Positions 1 to 8,202 of a DNA stretch of 64,000 nt are shown piece by piece. The translations under genes and the position numbers were made by a program. Source of the stretch: Bacteroidales bacterium (GTDB lineage Bacteria; Bacteroidota; Bacteroidia; Bacteroidales; UBA3663); NCBI GenBank assembly GCA_017561935.1, contig JAFZBE010000061.1, positions 17,350-81,349 on the forward strand. Reading direction: 5' to 3'. Position 1 is the first letter of the stretch. Every line of letters starts with the position of its first letter. The notes under the pieces were generated by a model. The model did not search any database and had not been told where the DNA came from. It saw only the letters and a list, made by a program, of their open reading frames with translations.

Positions 1-678
1 ATTTCGAAACAATCCACCAACTTGTTGCCTCTGACACTCTCGGGTGACAATCCATCACTGAAGGAACTCAACGACAACGTGATCAAATCGCTGGGTGAAA
101 ACGTGCGCCCCGAAGCTGCCCAAGTGAAAGACAGTCTTGCCTACGTGCACGTATTCGGGAATCAGATTTACATCGGTTTCAATCCGTCCAATCCTTCCAT
201 CGGCGACATTCGTCTCACTTTCCAGCAGTTGGCACCAAGCTGCAACATCTCGCTGATTGCCGTGCCCAGCAACGGAACGTTCTCTACCTTCCAGGCCAAG
301 CATGACAATAGTGAATACGAACTGCGCATTGGGACATGGACCCTCGATGATATGATCAAGCAGGCCCACGAAGACAATGAGGCAATCACCTGGGCCCTTC
401 GCATCCTTGGTGTCATTCTCGTCATTTCTGCACTGAAGATGGTGTTCAGCATCCTTGTCACCCTCTTCAAACTTGTTCCATTCCTCGCCACCATCATGAA
501 TCTTGGGGTGAGCCTCATTTGTGCTGTGCTTGGTATCGTGTGGTCGCTCATCGTCATCGCCATCGCCTGGATCTTCTATCGTCCATTGTTGGGCATAGCT
601 CTGCTTGTGATAGCTGCAGCCCTCATCTATTGGCTGCATATCAAGGGAAAGAAACAACAGGCAGTTGTGGTTGAATGA
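1..678 (+). CDS. TMEM43-family membrane protein, C-terminal part
   Basis: The reading frame is open from the first base of the window, so the gene starts upstream and about 225 C-terminal residues are visible. The first half is soluble. The last 100 residues form three to four closely spaced hydrophobic segments, followed by a basic tail (HIKGKKQQ). This soluble region plus C-terminal membrane cluster is what I recognise from the TMEM43/LUMA (DUF1625) family, whose bacterial role is unknown. The stop overlaps the next start in an ATGA, so the two genes are translationally coupled. A different polytopic membrane family is possible because the N-terminus is missing. Confidence 0.7.
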   Translation: MSKQSTNLLPLTLSGDNPSLKELNDNVIKSLGENVRPEAAQVKDSLAYVHVFGNQIYIGFNPSNPSIGDIRLTFQQLAPSCNISLIAVPSNGTFSTFQAKHDNSEYELRIGTWTLDDMIKQAHEDNEAITWALRILGVILVISALKMVFSILVTLFKLVPFLATIMNLGVSLICAVLGIVWSLIVIAIAWIFYRPLLGIALLVIAAALIYWLHIKGKKQQAVVVE

Positions 679-1070
679 AGCTAATTAGCGGAGTGGCAAG
701 TTTGCTGGCCGGCGCCGCTTTCTATCTACTATTTCGCACCAAAAGCCTATTAGGTTTCGTGCTGCTGAGTAGGATAGGGGCGGAGCCTTGGGCAGACAGG
801 ATGCGTAGTCATTCATCGGCCATCTCCTTGCCCGATATCTTCATCTACGCTCTGCCTGGAGGTCTTTGGACATTGGGATACATCCTGATTATCGACCACA
901 TTTTTGGCAATCGATCACGCATGCTGCGCATCGCTTGGGCGTCGATCATCCCCATATTGGGCATCGGTTCCGGACTGCTTCAAGGCATAGGATTGCTTCC
1001 CGGCACCTTCGACCTATGGGATCTTGTTTGCTATGCCTTACCATACATTATTTATATTGTTATAATATGA
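675..1070 (+). CDS. small VanZ-like integral membrane protein
   Basis: A 131-residue, very hydrophobic protein with about four membrane segments. It has a central stretch LPGGLWTLGYILII and a C-terminal GTFDLWDLVCYALPY, preceded by a GSGLLQ stretch. The spacing of the Gln-containing turn and the Asp-containing last helices resembles VanZ-like proteins, but I do not recognise a defined family. It overlaps its upstream neighbour by an ATGA and its downstream neighbour by another ATGA, so all three genes are probably made together. Function unknown; the context suggests it acts in the membrane with the TMEM43-like protein and the anchored ATPase. Confidence 0.7.
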   Translation: MKLISGVASLLAGAAFYLLFRTKSLLGFVLLSRIGAEPWADRMRSHSSAISLPDIFIYALPGGLWTLGYILIIDHIFGNRSRMLRIAWASIIPILGIGSGLLQGIGLLPGTFDLWDLVCYALPYIIYIVII

Positions 1071-2116
1071 GTAGATTCACTAATTCCCAGGTTGTCCTTG
1101 GCTCCATCGTCATAGGATTCTTTGTGGCTATGGCCATTCTTACTGTGGCCATCCCCACGGACAGCACAGATGAAGGCGATAAGCCCGAATTAATCGATTC
1201 CTCAGGTCAAGCTGCAATCACCGAAGCGCAGATGGCGCAAAGTGAGCATTCGTCCGTCAGCGCCACGAAACCCGTCGTCAAGAACGAAGTTATCGAAGGA
1301 GATCCGATGGAAGAACTCAATTCGCTGATTGGCCTTGAACAAGTGAAGGAAGAGGTAAAGTCCTTGGCCAACATCGTCAAGATTCAGAAGCAGCGCGAAG
1401 CGGAAGGCTTGAAGAACACACCCATTACTTACCATTGTGTCTTCAGCGGCAGCCCCGGTACCGGCAAGACGACAGTGGCTCGTATCCTGGCACGCATCTA
1501 CAAGGATTTGGGTGTGCTCAAATCGGGTCATCTCGTCGAAACCGATCGTTCGGGACTCATCGGCGAATACGTGGGGCAAACCGCACCGAAGACCAATGCA
1601 ATCATTGATTCGGCTTTGGGAGGTGTACTCTTCATCGACGAGGCATACGCCTTGTCCGAACACAAAGGTAATGATTATGGGGGGGAGGCCATCGCGACAT
1701 TGCTGAAACGCATGGAAGATGACCGCGACAATCTTGTAGTCATCGTGGCAGGGTATAAAGACGAGATGAAACGATTCGTAGATTCAAATCCCGGATTGAG
1801 ATCACGATTTACCCGCTTCATCGATTTCCCCGACTACACTGGCGAAGAGCTTTACAAAATCTATCTGATGAGAGCCAACAAATATGGCTACAAACTCGAT
1901 GAAGAGGCCGATGCCTATCTGCAAGAGCAGTTGAATGGGGTAGTGGAGCACAAGAACCGCAATTTTGGCAACGGACGATATGTGCGCAATCTCTTCGAAA
2001 GCTGTGTCACCTATCAGGCCTCACGTTTGAGCAACATCAGCCAACCCACCAAACAGCAACTCCAACAACTTACCAAAGAGGATGTTGAGAAAGCCTATAA
2101 CGCTGTTTTACAGTAA
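1067..2116 (+). CDS. membrane-anchored AAA+ ATPase of the CbxX/SpoVK type
   Basis: 349 residues. A single hydrophobic segment (about 9-30) is followed by a polar linker (31-78) and one AAA+ module. Visible motifs are Walker A GSPGTGKTT (128-136), Walker B GGVLFIDEA (185-193), sensor-1 VIVAGY (225-230) and an arginine-finger region NPGLRSRF (241-248). This arrangement is typical of the CbbX/CfxQ/SpoVK clade of hexameric remodelling ATPases. The start at 1067 overlaps the upstream stop (ATGA); an in-frame start at 866 would lie inside the upstream gene and adds no plausible sequence. The N-terminal anchor should put the ATPase in the cytoplasm next to the two membrane proteins encoded before it. 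The substrate is unknown. Confidence 0.88.
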   Translation: MSRFTNSQVVLGSIVIGFFVAMAILTVAIPTDSTDEGDKPELIDSSGQAAITEAQMAQSEHSSVSATKPVVKNEVIEGDPMEELNSLIGLEQVKEEVKSLANIVKIQKQREAEGLKNTPITYHCVFSGSPGTGKTTVARILARIYKDLGVLKSGHLVETDRSGLIGEYVGQTAPKTNAIIDSALGGVLFIDEAYALSEHKGNDYGGEAIATLLKRMEDDRDNLVVIVAGYKDEMKRFVDSNPGLRSRFTRFIDFPDYTGEELYKIYLMRANKYGYKLDEEADAYLQEQLNGVVEHKNRNFGNGRYVRNLFESCVTYQASRLSNISQPTKQQLQQLTKEDVEKAYNAVLQ

Positions 2117-2169
2117 ATCTTTCATCAGCTACTTTGAAATAATAAGGAACATTTTATATTCGAAAGACT

Positions 2170-3288
2170 ATGAAAAAAGGTATCACTTCAATCATGCTTG
2201 CGATGCTCGGTATAAGCAGCACGTTTGCCAACGATGGAGTATATTTCACTTCAGGCAATCAGCTTATCCCTCTCCTTGAAACCGACATCAGTATCCGAAA
2301 AGAGGTGCTGACCATTGGCCTTCAAGACGATGGCAATGCTCATGTCGATGTATATTACGAATTTTTCAACCCTGCCACATCTGACAAAACTGTGCTGATG
2401 GGATTTGAGGCTGACCCCTCGTACAACGACGACTATGAGTTCCATGCCGATGGCAAGCATCCCTCAATAATTGACTTCACTGTCGAGATGAATGGCAAGA
2501 AGCTGTCGTATCAGAATGCTGTGTGCGAACTGAATAATCTCGATGGCCTCAAGCCACTTGACATGACCAAGTACGAGGTAGGAGAGACGGTTACCACCGT
2601 TCATCCCAAGGGCAATGACACGCTCTTTATAGATTTTGCGTATGTATATTACTTCGAGGCTACATTCAAACCAGGCCTCAACAAGGTTCATCATACCTAC
2701 CAGTACACTCGTTCAATGCAGATAGGCACTACCTTCGAAGTGGAATACAAACTTACGCCTGCCGCACGTTGGGCAAATCATCAGATTGATGACTTCACGC
2801 TGATCATTCGTGCCGACAATACCGCAAAGCATTACATCATCGACGAACAAACCTTCAATATGGCTCCTTGGATGTTGACCGAAGGGTTTGGAAAGCAGCG
2901 TGTTACGGATTATTATGACTCACCTTTTCGCGAGTTCTCGTTGCGCAATGGTGCATTCACATGGCACAAGAACAACTTTACTCCCAAGCATGAGCTTGTA
3001 ATTACCTCTGCCGACCGAATCTATAATTTTAACGAAAACGCAATCTTTGGTTCCTTCTATGACCGAAACAGCAGCTTTGCGCTATACTACTCGGAAAAGA
3101 ACAGTATCGATAGCAAACTTCTCACACGCATAGTTCATAATTTGCCATACGCCAATCGAGGACACGTCTTCAAGGATCCTGTCCTCAAAGCCTATTTCCA
3201 GAACCTCTGGTGGTATATGCCCGATCCCAATTATAAAGATGATCAGAGCGACTTTACCGATGTTGACAGGAGTTATCTGTCGTATTAG
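2170..3288 (+). CDS. secreted YARHG-domain protein
   Basis: 372 residues with a clear N-terminal signal peptide (MKKGITSIMLAMLGISSTFA), so it is exported. The middle is beta-rich and resembles DUF4424-like extracellular domains, without a catalytic motif I can identify. The last 60 residues contain YANRGHVF followed by AYFQNLWWYMPDPNY. This matches the pattern of the YARHG domain (YARHGYxF, then xYFxxxxWY), an uncharacterised extracellular domain found in peptidase- and cell-surface-associated proteins. It starts 53 bases after the ATPase gene in the same direction and may belong to the same transcript; a strong hairpin follows it. Confidence 0.72.
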   Translation: MKKGITSIMLAMLGISSTFANDGVYFTSGNQLIPLLETDISIRKEVLTIGLQDDGNAHVDVYYEFFNPATSDKTVLMGFEADPSYNDDYEFHADGKHPSIIDFTVEMNGKKLSYQNAVCELNNLDGLKPLDMTKYEVGETVTTVHPKGNDTLFIDFAYVYYFEATFKPGLNKVHHTYQYTRSMQIGTTFEVEYKLTPAARWANHQIDDFTLIIRADNTAKHYIIDEQTFNMAPWMLTEGFGKQRVTDYYDSPFREFSLRNGAFTWHKNNFTPKHELVITSADRIYNFNENAIFGSFYDRNSSFALYYSEKNSIDSKLLTRIVHNLPYANRGHVFKDPVLKAYFQNLWWYMPDPNYKDDQSDFTDVDRSYLSY

Positions 3289-3323
3289 GCAATTCCAACA
3301 ATGCTTTACGTAATAGATAAATT

Positions 3324-3357
3324 AAAAAGGTGCTGACCCTTGTATCAGCACCTTTTT
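3324..3357. terminator. bidirectional terminator hairpin
   Basis: Perfect 13-bp stem (AAAAAGGTGCTGA / TCAGCACCTTTTT) with an 8-base loop, with T-runs on both strands. It lies between the convergent YARHG-protein and HD-MsrA genes and can serve both. Confidence 0.88.
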
Positions 3358-3364
3358 ATTATGT

Positions 3365-4303
3365 TCAAAACTTCTTGACGCGTAGATGGCAATAAGGTTC
3401 GCCACCTGTCTTTTCGTAATAACGTTGGTGGTAAGCCTCGCCAATGTAGAATTTCTGAGCGGGGAGGAGCAGGGTGTTCACTTCGTCGCCATGATTTCTG
3501 AGATATTGGATAACGCTTTCGGCCGTCGTCTTCTGCGCTTCATTGCGATAGAATATGCAGCTACGGTATTGAGGACCAATGTCGGGACCCACACCATCAG
3601 TTTGTGCGGGGTCATGAATCTCGAAAAACACCTGGCATAGCTTCTCATAGGTTGTTATCCTCGGATTGTACTCCACGATGATCGCCTCGACATGATGGGT
3701 CTTGTGGTCGCGCACGTCAGCATAAGTTGGATACTCTTCGCAACCTCCCGTATAGCCAGCTAAAGTGCGTCTGACTCCAGATTCCTTGTCGTACTGATAT
3801 TGAACACCCCAAAAACACCCGCATGCAAAGATAGCCACTTCGATGTCAGGGTCTTCGGGTGCCATGTAAAGATCCACCCGCGAACAATCCTCAATTGCCT
3901 TACGAACCATTTCCAATGCCGCGCCATGCTTCTTCTGAAGTTCAGGATAAGCCTTACCGCGTGCGAAATTGTGCTGCAAGTCGTTATATTTCACTTGCAA
4001 AGCAATGGGATTGTTCGAATTGATAATTCTTTGGACATAATCGTTGTAAGGAATGTCCTTCCGATGGGTGAGGAGGCGTATAGCATTGACCACTCCCACA
4101 GGAATGCCCGCATTCAATAAGTCATCGAAGGTATAGTCACTATCTTCGACGACATCGTGAAGGAACCCTGCCATCTTCTCCTCATCGGTGTGGCCCATCA
4201 GACCCACGGTAAGCGGATGAAGTATAACAGGATAACCATCCTTATCAAGTTGCCCGGCATGGGCATTGATGGCAATCTTGAGCGCAATATCTATAGAATG
4301 CAT
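3365..4303 (-). CDS. msrA: fusion of SpoT-like HD hydrolase and methionine sulfoxide reductase A
   Basis: 312 residues, two domains. Residues 1-140 are an HD domain of the RelA/SpoT hydrolase type: AHAGQ (14-18), HP (29-30), LHDVVEDS (48-55) and YNDLQHN (106-112). The expected metal ligands H29, H49, D50 and D108 and the acidic E53 are all present. Residues 155-312 are MsrA with the catalytic GCFWG motif (162-166, Cys163) and one C-terminal Cys in PYCHL that could resolve the disulfide. MsrA reduces methionine-S-sulfoxide in proteins; the HD part could hydrolyse (p)ppGpp or a related nucleotide. I chose the ATG at 4303, seven bases after the upstream thrE-like stop; an ATG-like start at 4339 would overlap that gene. 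It is probably cotranscribed with the exporter. Confidence 0.88.
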   Translation of the reverse strand: MHSIDIALKIAINAHAGQLDKDGYPVILHPLTVGLMGHTDEEKMAGFLHDVVEDSDYTFDDLLNAGIPVGVVNAIRLLTHRKDIPYNDYVQRIINSNNPIALQVKYNDLQHNFARGKAYPELQKKHGAALEMVRKAIEDCSRVDLYMAPEDPDIEVAIFACGCFWGVQYQYDKESGVRRTLAGYTGGCEEYPTYADVRDHKTHHVEAIIVEYNPRITTYEKLCQVFFEIHDPAQTDGVGPDIGPQYRSCIFYRNEAQKTTAESVIQYLRNHGDEVNTLLLPAQKFYIGEAYHQRYYEKTGGEPYCHLRVKKF

Positions 4304-4310
4304 GAGGTCT

Positions 4311-5555
4311 CTAGTTTTCAAATTCTTGATTAATAACATTATTCTTGGTGGCCTTGCTTATACGTCGGAGAATTTCGGTCACGATGATGATGCCGAAGAC
4401 GATGGCGACGGTAACCTTTATCGCCAGAAAGCCACTTTGCAGGGCTGCTGCCAACTGGTCGCTGACGATATTGTAACTTGTCCAGAAAACGCCTGCACCT
4501 GGCACCAAGGGAAAGATACCGCACACCAGAAAGACGATGACCGGACACTTAAGCCGATATGCAAAGATGTAGGCTGAAAGCACCACTACAATCGTAGCAA
4601 AGAAGGTCGCCTCTACGGCACTGGCCCCAACAAGACGGGTCAGACAAAGATAGGCAATCCATCCCATCATACCGCTAATGCCACATGCTACATAATAACG
4701 ACGAGGTACACCGAAAAGAACTGCAAAGGCTCCAGTTCCAAAGAAGGCAGCAGCAATTTGGAATAGCCAATTGGCTGTAAATGAATCGGTAAGCATGCCA
4801 TGGAGTTCAATCATCCTACCTTCGATATGACAATCGACCAAGAAGGTAATACACACCCCGACAGCAATACACAAGAAAACCATCAGCGCATCCAACAGTC
4901 GAGTAGCACCAGCAATGTAATCTTCGGCAGCCAAGTCGCGAATACCATTGGTGAATGGCACACCAGGGATGAGCGGAATGATGGCTCCAATCATGATGTT
5001 GCCAAGATGGCCAAGACCAAGATGGTGAGCCATGATGCAGAACACTGTTACTAATGCTCCTCCTAAAATGTTGGCGGTAACTTTCGAGAAGTTTGGTGAG
5101 CTGAAGAAAAGGACAAAACACCAAAGCAAGATCCCCGAAAAGAATGAGATAGCGCAATCGACCAAGCCGCCACCGAAAATGGCGCAGAATCCAGCTGAAC
5201 CTACAGCCGATGCAGCTATTTGTTCCCATGCAGGGTGGGGCGGTAGTGAGCGAATTCGCTGAAGTTCGTTACTAGCCTCATCGAGTGTATATTTGCCCGA
5301 CTCGATGTCACGCGAGAGCTGGGTGACGGCAACCACCTTATCCAGTTGAGTGCCATGGAACGGAATAAACTCCACATTCGCATAGCCTTGACCCGTAGTA
5401 AAGATGCCATTACTTAGCACGAAAAAGTTGCTCGAACTTACACCATAACAAGCGGATATACGTTGCATGACCTCTTCTACTCGCGAAATTTCAGCCCCAT
5501 TCTCAAGCATGATATGTCCAGCCCGACTGGCAACTTCCAAGGCATTCTCTTTCAT
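4311..5555 (-). CDS. threonine/serine exporter family protein (ThrE type)
   Basis: 414 residues. The N-terminal part (MLENGAEISRVEEVM, then a conserved FTTG region) is the DUF1212/ThrE domain. The C-terminal half is the DUF3815/ThrE_2 domain. Together they carry about ten membrane segments, so this is the fused form of what enteric bacteria encode as YjjP plus YjjB. Members export threonine, serine or small dicarboxylates; the substrate here cannot be told from sequence. It is the first gene after a TATTTTTG promoter element at 5610-5617, with the HD-MsrA gene directly downstream. Confidence 0.87.
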   Translation of the reverse strand: MKENALEVASRAGHIMLENGAEISRVEEVMQRISACYGVSSSNFFVLSNGIFTTGQGYANVEFIPFHGTQLDKVVAVTQLSRDIESGKYTLDEASNELQRIRSLPPHPAWEQIAASAVGSAGFCAIFGGGLVDCAISFFSGILLWCFVLFFSSPNFSKVTANILGGALVTVFCIMAHHLGLGHLGNIMIGAIIPLIPGVPFTNGIRDLAAEDYIAGATRLLDALMVFLCIAVGVCITFLVDCHIEGRMIELHGMLTDSFTANWLFQIAAAFFGTGAFAVLFGVPRRYYVACGISGMMGWIAYLCLTRLVGASAVEATFFATIVVVLSAYIFAYRLKCPVIVFLVCGIFPLVPGAGVFWTSYNIVSDQLAAALQSGFLAIKVTVAIVFGIIIVTEILRRISKATKNNVINQEFEN

Positions 5556-5609
5556 TGAAAATCAAAATGATGAATGATTATTTTGTGTCTATTATATTGT
5601 TTTCGGGTA

Positions 5610-5617
5610 CAAAAATA
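5610..5617 (-). promoter_or_regulatory. -7 element TATTTTTG upstream of the ThrE-type exporter
   Basis: Matches the Bacteroidetes -7 consensus TAnnTTTG, about 55 bases upstream of the start codon at 5555. No TTTG is visible 19-21 bases further upstream. Confidence 0.5.
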
Positions 5618-5677
5618 GTTATTTTTTATATGAATTGAACTTATTTTGTCAAAAAAATCAATTTTTATACCACAGTC

Positions 5678-5709
5678 TTTGCCAATTATTACATTTTTTG
5701 CTATCTTTG
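5678..5709 (+). promoter_or_regulatory. full Bacteroidetes promoter (TTTG, 20 bases, TATCTTTG) of the DUF2271 gene
   Basis: TTTG at 5678-5681 and TATCTTTG at 5702-5709, separated by 20 bases, fit the -33/-7 promoter of the Bacteroidetes primary sigma factor. Predicted leader of about 30 bases to the ATG at 5746. Confidence 0.75.
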
Positions 5710-5745
5710 TACCGCTTTTATTAATTCAATAATTATTGAAATACA

Positions 5746-6324
5746 ATGAAAAAAATTCTTTCCTTAGTAATGGTTGCGGCCACACTTTTTGCAGCAACCT
5801 CTTGTGCTCAAAAAGCCACAAGTGTCGAGATTACATTCAATTATGAACGACAGGATGGTCCCGGTTCGAACCAGTATGCTATTTGGGTAGAGAATGCCCA
5901 AGGAGAAGTGGTTCGTACGCTCTTCGTCACCTCATACACCACGAAAGGTCGTGCTCGTGGCGATGAGGAACTTGTACGAGGTTACATCAAGCGCCCAAAT
6001 TGTGTGCCAACATGGGTTAAAACAGTAAAAGCCAACGATTTGAGCGATGAAGAACTGGATGTATTCACAGGCGCAACGCCACAAAACAACGGGATTCAGA
6101 CTTTCACATGGGATCTCAAAGATCAGAAGGGAGCTGTTGTCCCTAAAGGTACTTACACGATTTACGTCGAAGGAACACTCTTTTTCGAAAGCATTGTCAT
6201 GTACCAAGCCAAATTCTCAACAGATGACGAAATCAACAAGAGTCTTATATTCACAGAAACTCTTACGAAAGAGGACGAAAATCACAAGAGCATGATCAGC
6301 AACGTGACAGGAATCACTAAGTGA
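5746..6324 (+). CDS. DUF2271 family lipoprotein
   Basis: 192 residues with a lipoprotein signal: a hydrophobic stretch ending in ATSC, with the lipid-modified Cys at position 20. The mature part is predicted beta-sandwich. It includes QYAIWVENAQGEVVRTLFV and a late YTIYVEG strand, which I recognise as DUF2271 (FlgD-like fold), a family often found near flavin-linked periplasmic redox proteins. No such redox partner is nearby. The gene is monocistronic: its own full promoter lies in front and a strong hairpin terminator follows. Function unknown. Confidence 0.78.
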   Translation: MKKILSLVMVAATLFAATSCAQKATSVEITFNYERQDGPGSNQYAIWVENAQGEVVRTLFVTSYTTKGRARGDEELVRGYIKRPNCVPTWVKTVKANDLSDEELDVFTGATPQNNGIQTFTWDLKDQKGAVVPKGTYTIYVEGTLFFESIVMYQAKFSTDDEINKSLIFTETLTKEDENHKSMISNVTGITK

Positions 6325-6338
6325 TGATCTAAACGATG

Positions 6339-6385
6339 AAACTGAGTGACAATAAAGAGAAATGTTTATTGCCACTCAGTTTTTG
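6339..6385 (+). terminator. terminator of the DUF2271 gene
   Basis: 18-bp stem (6339-6356 with 6365-6382) with a single A-C mismatch, loop 6357-6364, followed by a short T-run. It begins 15 bases after the stop codon. Confidence 0.82.
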
Positions 6386-6548
6386 ATTTCTGGAGAATAT
6401 ATATTCAAGGGGAGAAGAAAAATTATTATTCTATACATCAACTTAACATAACTCGGATTAGTTTTGTTTGATATAGGACTTATCAATGTATTTTATAATG
6501 GGTAAGATTAGTTAATAGAAATATTACTACAATTTGACATATAATTAT

Positions 6549-6578
6549 AAAAAAGCCCTGAACAAAACTGTTCAGGGC
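6549..6578 (-). terminator. terminator of the YpfJ-type peptidase gene
   Basis: Perfect 9-bp stem GCCCTGAAC / GTTCAGGGC (6555-6563 and 6570-6578). On the minus strand it is followed by six T (6549-6554). It sits 22 bases after the peptidase stop. The stretch between the two hairpins (6386-6548) shows nothing I recognise. Confidence 0.85.
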
Positions 6579-6599
6579 AAATAAATTGTTTTCGAATCA

Positions 6600-7625
6600 T
6601 CAAAGGTTCTCGTATCTTGGTGAGAACGTATCACCCTTCGTGATATCGCCAGTTGTGATGCCGAGCTTCAGCCACTTGCTGCGCTGGGCGCTAGTTCCAT
6701 GGTTAAACGACTCAGGAACGGTATAGCCGCGTGCCTTCTTCTGCAGATAGTCATCGCCGATCTTCGAAGCGGCATTTAAGCCTTCCTCGATATCACCATC
6801 CTCCAACGAGCCGAACATCTTGTTATCCTGATGTGCCCAAACGCCGGCATAGAAGTCGGCTTGCAATTCGAGACGAACGCTAAGCTGGTTATACTCCTTG
6901 CTGTCCTGACCATAACGTGCCATCTGATTATGAACCTTCTCGAGAGTGCCAAGCAGGTTCTGTACATGGTGGCCTACCTCGTGGGCAATCACGTAAGCAT
7001 AAGCAAAGTCTCCATCAGCACCAATTTGTTGCTTCATGCTCATAAAGAATGAAAGGTCGATGTAAACGGTTTGATCTGCAGAGCAATAGAATGGTCCTGT
7101 ACTCGACGAAGCAGCGCCACAACCCGACCGAACGGCATTGGTGAAAAGCACAAGCTTGGGAGCCTGGTAGGTTCTACCCATCTTCTGGAAATAAGCTGTC
7201 CACACATCCTCTGTGCCAGCCAAAATTTTCTTTGTGAAGGTTGCAAGTTCCTCTTCCTGCTCGGTTCCCTGATATGGTGTTTCGGTGGTCGTATCGTCAT
7301 CGCCGTAGGTAGCACCTGCACCTCCGCCCGACAACATGCCGCCGAGAATATCGCTGCAACCACTATTTCCACCCATACCTCCTAAGAGGAAGAACAAAAC
7401 GAGAAGAACGAGAACGATGATGAGGCAACCACATCCGCCCTGACCTCCGCCAGATGCCTTGTTTGTGCCGCCACCCGAACTACCACGCTTCATCAAGAAA
7501 AGTTGAAGCAATAGCTGGAGAAGATTGAAACCTCCACCTCCGGTGCTGAATCCACCGAAACCACCGCCGCTCTGACCACGACGATCTTCTACATTGCCGC
7601 TCTCACGGCGTCCATTTAGATCCAT
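6600..7625 (-). CDS. neutral zinc metallopeptidase, YpfJ family
   Basis: 341 residues. A Gly/Ser-rich N-terminal region (about 1-65) and one membrane segment (about 67-83) precede the peptidase domain. The zinc site HEVGHH is at 215-220, and LELQADFYAGVWAH about 35 residues later supplies the third ligand. This is the organisation of YpfJ/KPN_02809-type putative metallopeptidases, anchored in the cytoplasmic membrane with the catalytic domain probably periplasmic. Substrates are not established. It is the last gene of a minus-strand run that starts with the HU-like gene and is closed by a good terminator. Confidence 0.88.
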   Translation of the reverse strand: MDLNGRRESGNVEDRRGQSGGGFGGFSTGGGGFNLLQLLLQLFLMKRGSSGGGTNKASGGGQGGCGCLIIVLVLLVLFFLLGGMGGNSGCSDILGGMLSGGGAGATYGDDDTTTETPYQGTEQEEELATFTKKILAGTEDVWTAYFQKMGRTYQAPKLVLFTNAVRSGCGAASSSTGPFYCSADQTVYIDLSFFMSMKQQIGADGDFAYAYVIAHEVGHHVQNLLGTLEKVHNQMARYGQDSKEYNQLSVRLELQADFYAGVWAHQDNKMFGSLEDGDIEEGLNAASKIGDDYLQKKARGYTVPESFNHGTSAQRSKWLKLGITTGDITKGDTFSPRYENL

Positions 7626-7676
7626 GTTATTAAGTTTTAAAGGACAACGCCCTGTTTTTTAGGACATTATCCAAGG

Positions 7677-8141
7677 TTAAAGATTGATTTTTTCCTTGAC
7701 GATAAACATATCCTTGGCATAGCCTGGAAACGCCTTACGCAATTTGGCTAACATCGAACTAGCTTCCTCCGACGTACGGAAATCACCTACCGACACACGC
7801 CAGTTGGGCGTTTTGAAAGCCACATAGGTGGGCAGTTCTGGCATTTCCTGATTGATATAGGATTGGATGGAATAGCAACGATTCTTTGATGCCGTCTGCT
7901 GGTTACCCGAAAATACACGGATACGATACCCCATAATATTCTGTGGAGTTTCGCCCGATCGTGTGCCATTGGCATAATATGTACGCGGCTGACTTCCAAT
8001 GAGTTCCGTAAGGCGACCATCTTGCATGATGGTCACACGTCCCGTCTCTTGCAAATAGGTACAGATATCCTGAGACTCTTGCCCGGAAGCAAAAGCGAAT
8101 AAACAAATGAAAAAAAGGGAGATAAGGATTCTTTTCATCAT
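7677..8141 (-). CDS. exported SPOR-domain protein
   Basis: 154 residues with a signal peptide (about 1-20, ending FAFASG). The second half carries the SPOR pattern: YRIRVFSGNQQTA, then YVAFKTPNWRVSVGDFRT and EASSMLAKLRKAFPGYAKD. SPOR domains bind denuded peptidoglycan glycan strands, often at the septum. The protein is little more than a SPOR domain plus linker, so it may be a peptidoglycan-binding accessory factor. It lies 61 bases after tpiA and 51 bases before the YpfJ-type peptidase gene, in the same orientation. Confidence 0.85.
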   Translation of the reverse strand: MMKRILISLFFICLFAFASGQESQDICTYLQETGRVTIMQDGRLTELIGSQPRTYYANGTRSGETPQNIMGYRIRVFSGNQQTASKNRCYSIQSYINQEMPELPTYVAFKTPNWRVSVGDFRTSEEASSMLAKLRKAFPGYAKDMFIVKEKINL

Positions 8142-8202
8142 GAATGAAAGCCACGAAGGGCGAAGATTTAGCTGTCCACCCTTCGTGACAAAAAATTAAT
8201 AA

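Noticed and set aside
55..657. 200-codon open frame antisense to the TMEM43-like gene
   Set aside because: Composition is unlike a protein (many His, Asp, Cys without pattern) and the plus-strand gene is well supported.
866..1066. Longer N-terminus for the AAA+ ATPase
   Set aside because: It would overlap the membrane-protein gene in another frame, while the ATG at 1067 gives an ATGA junction and a clean membrane anchor.
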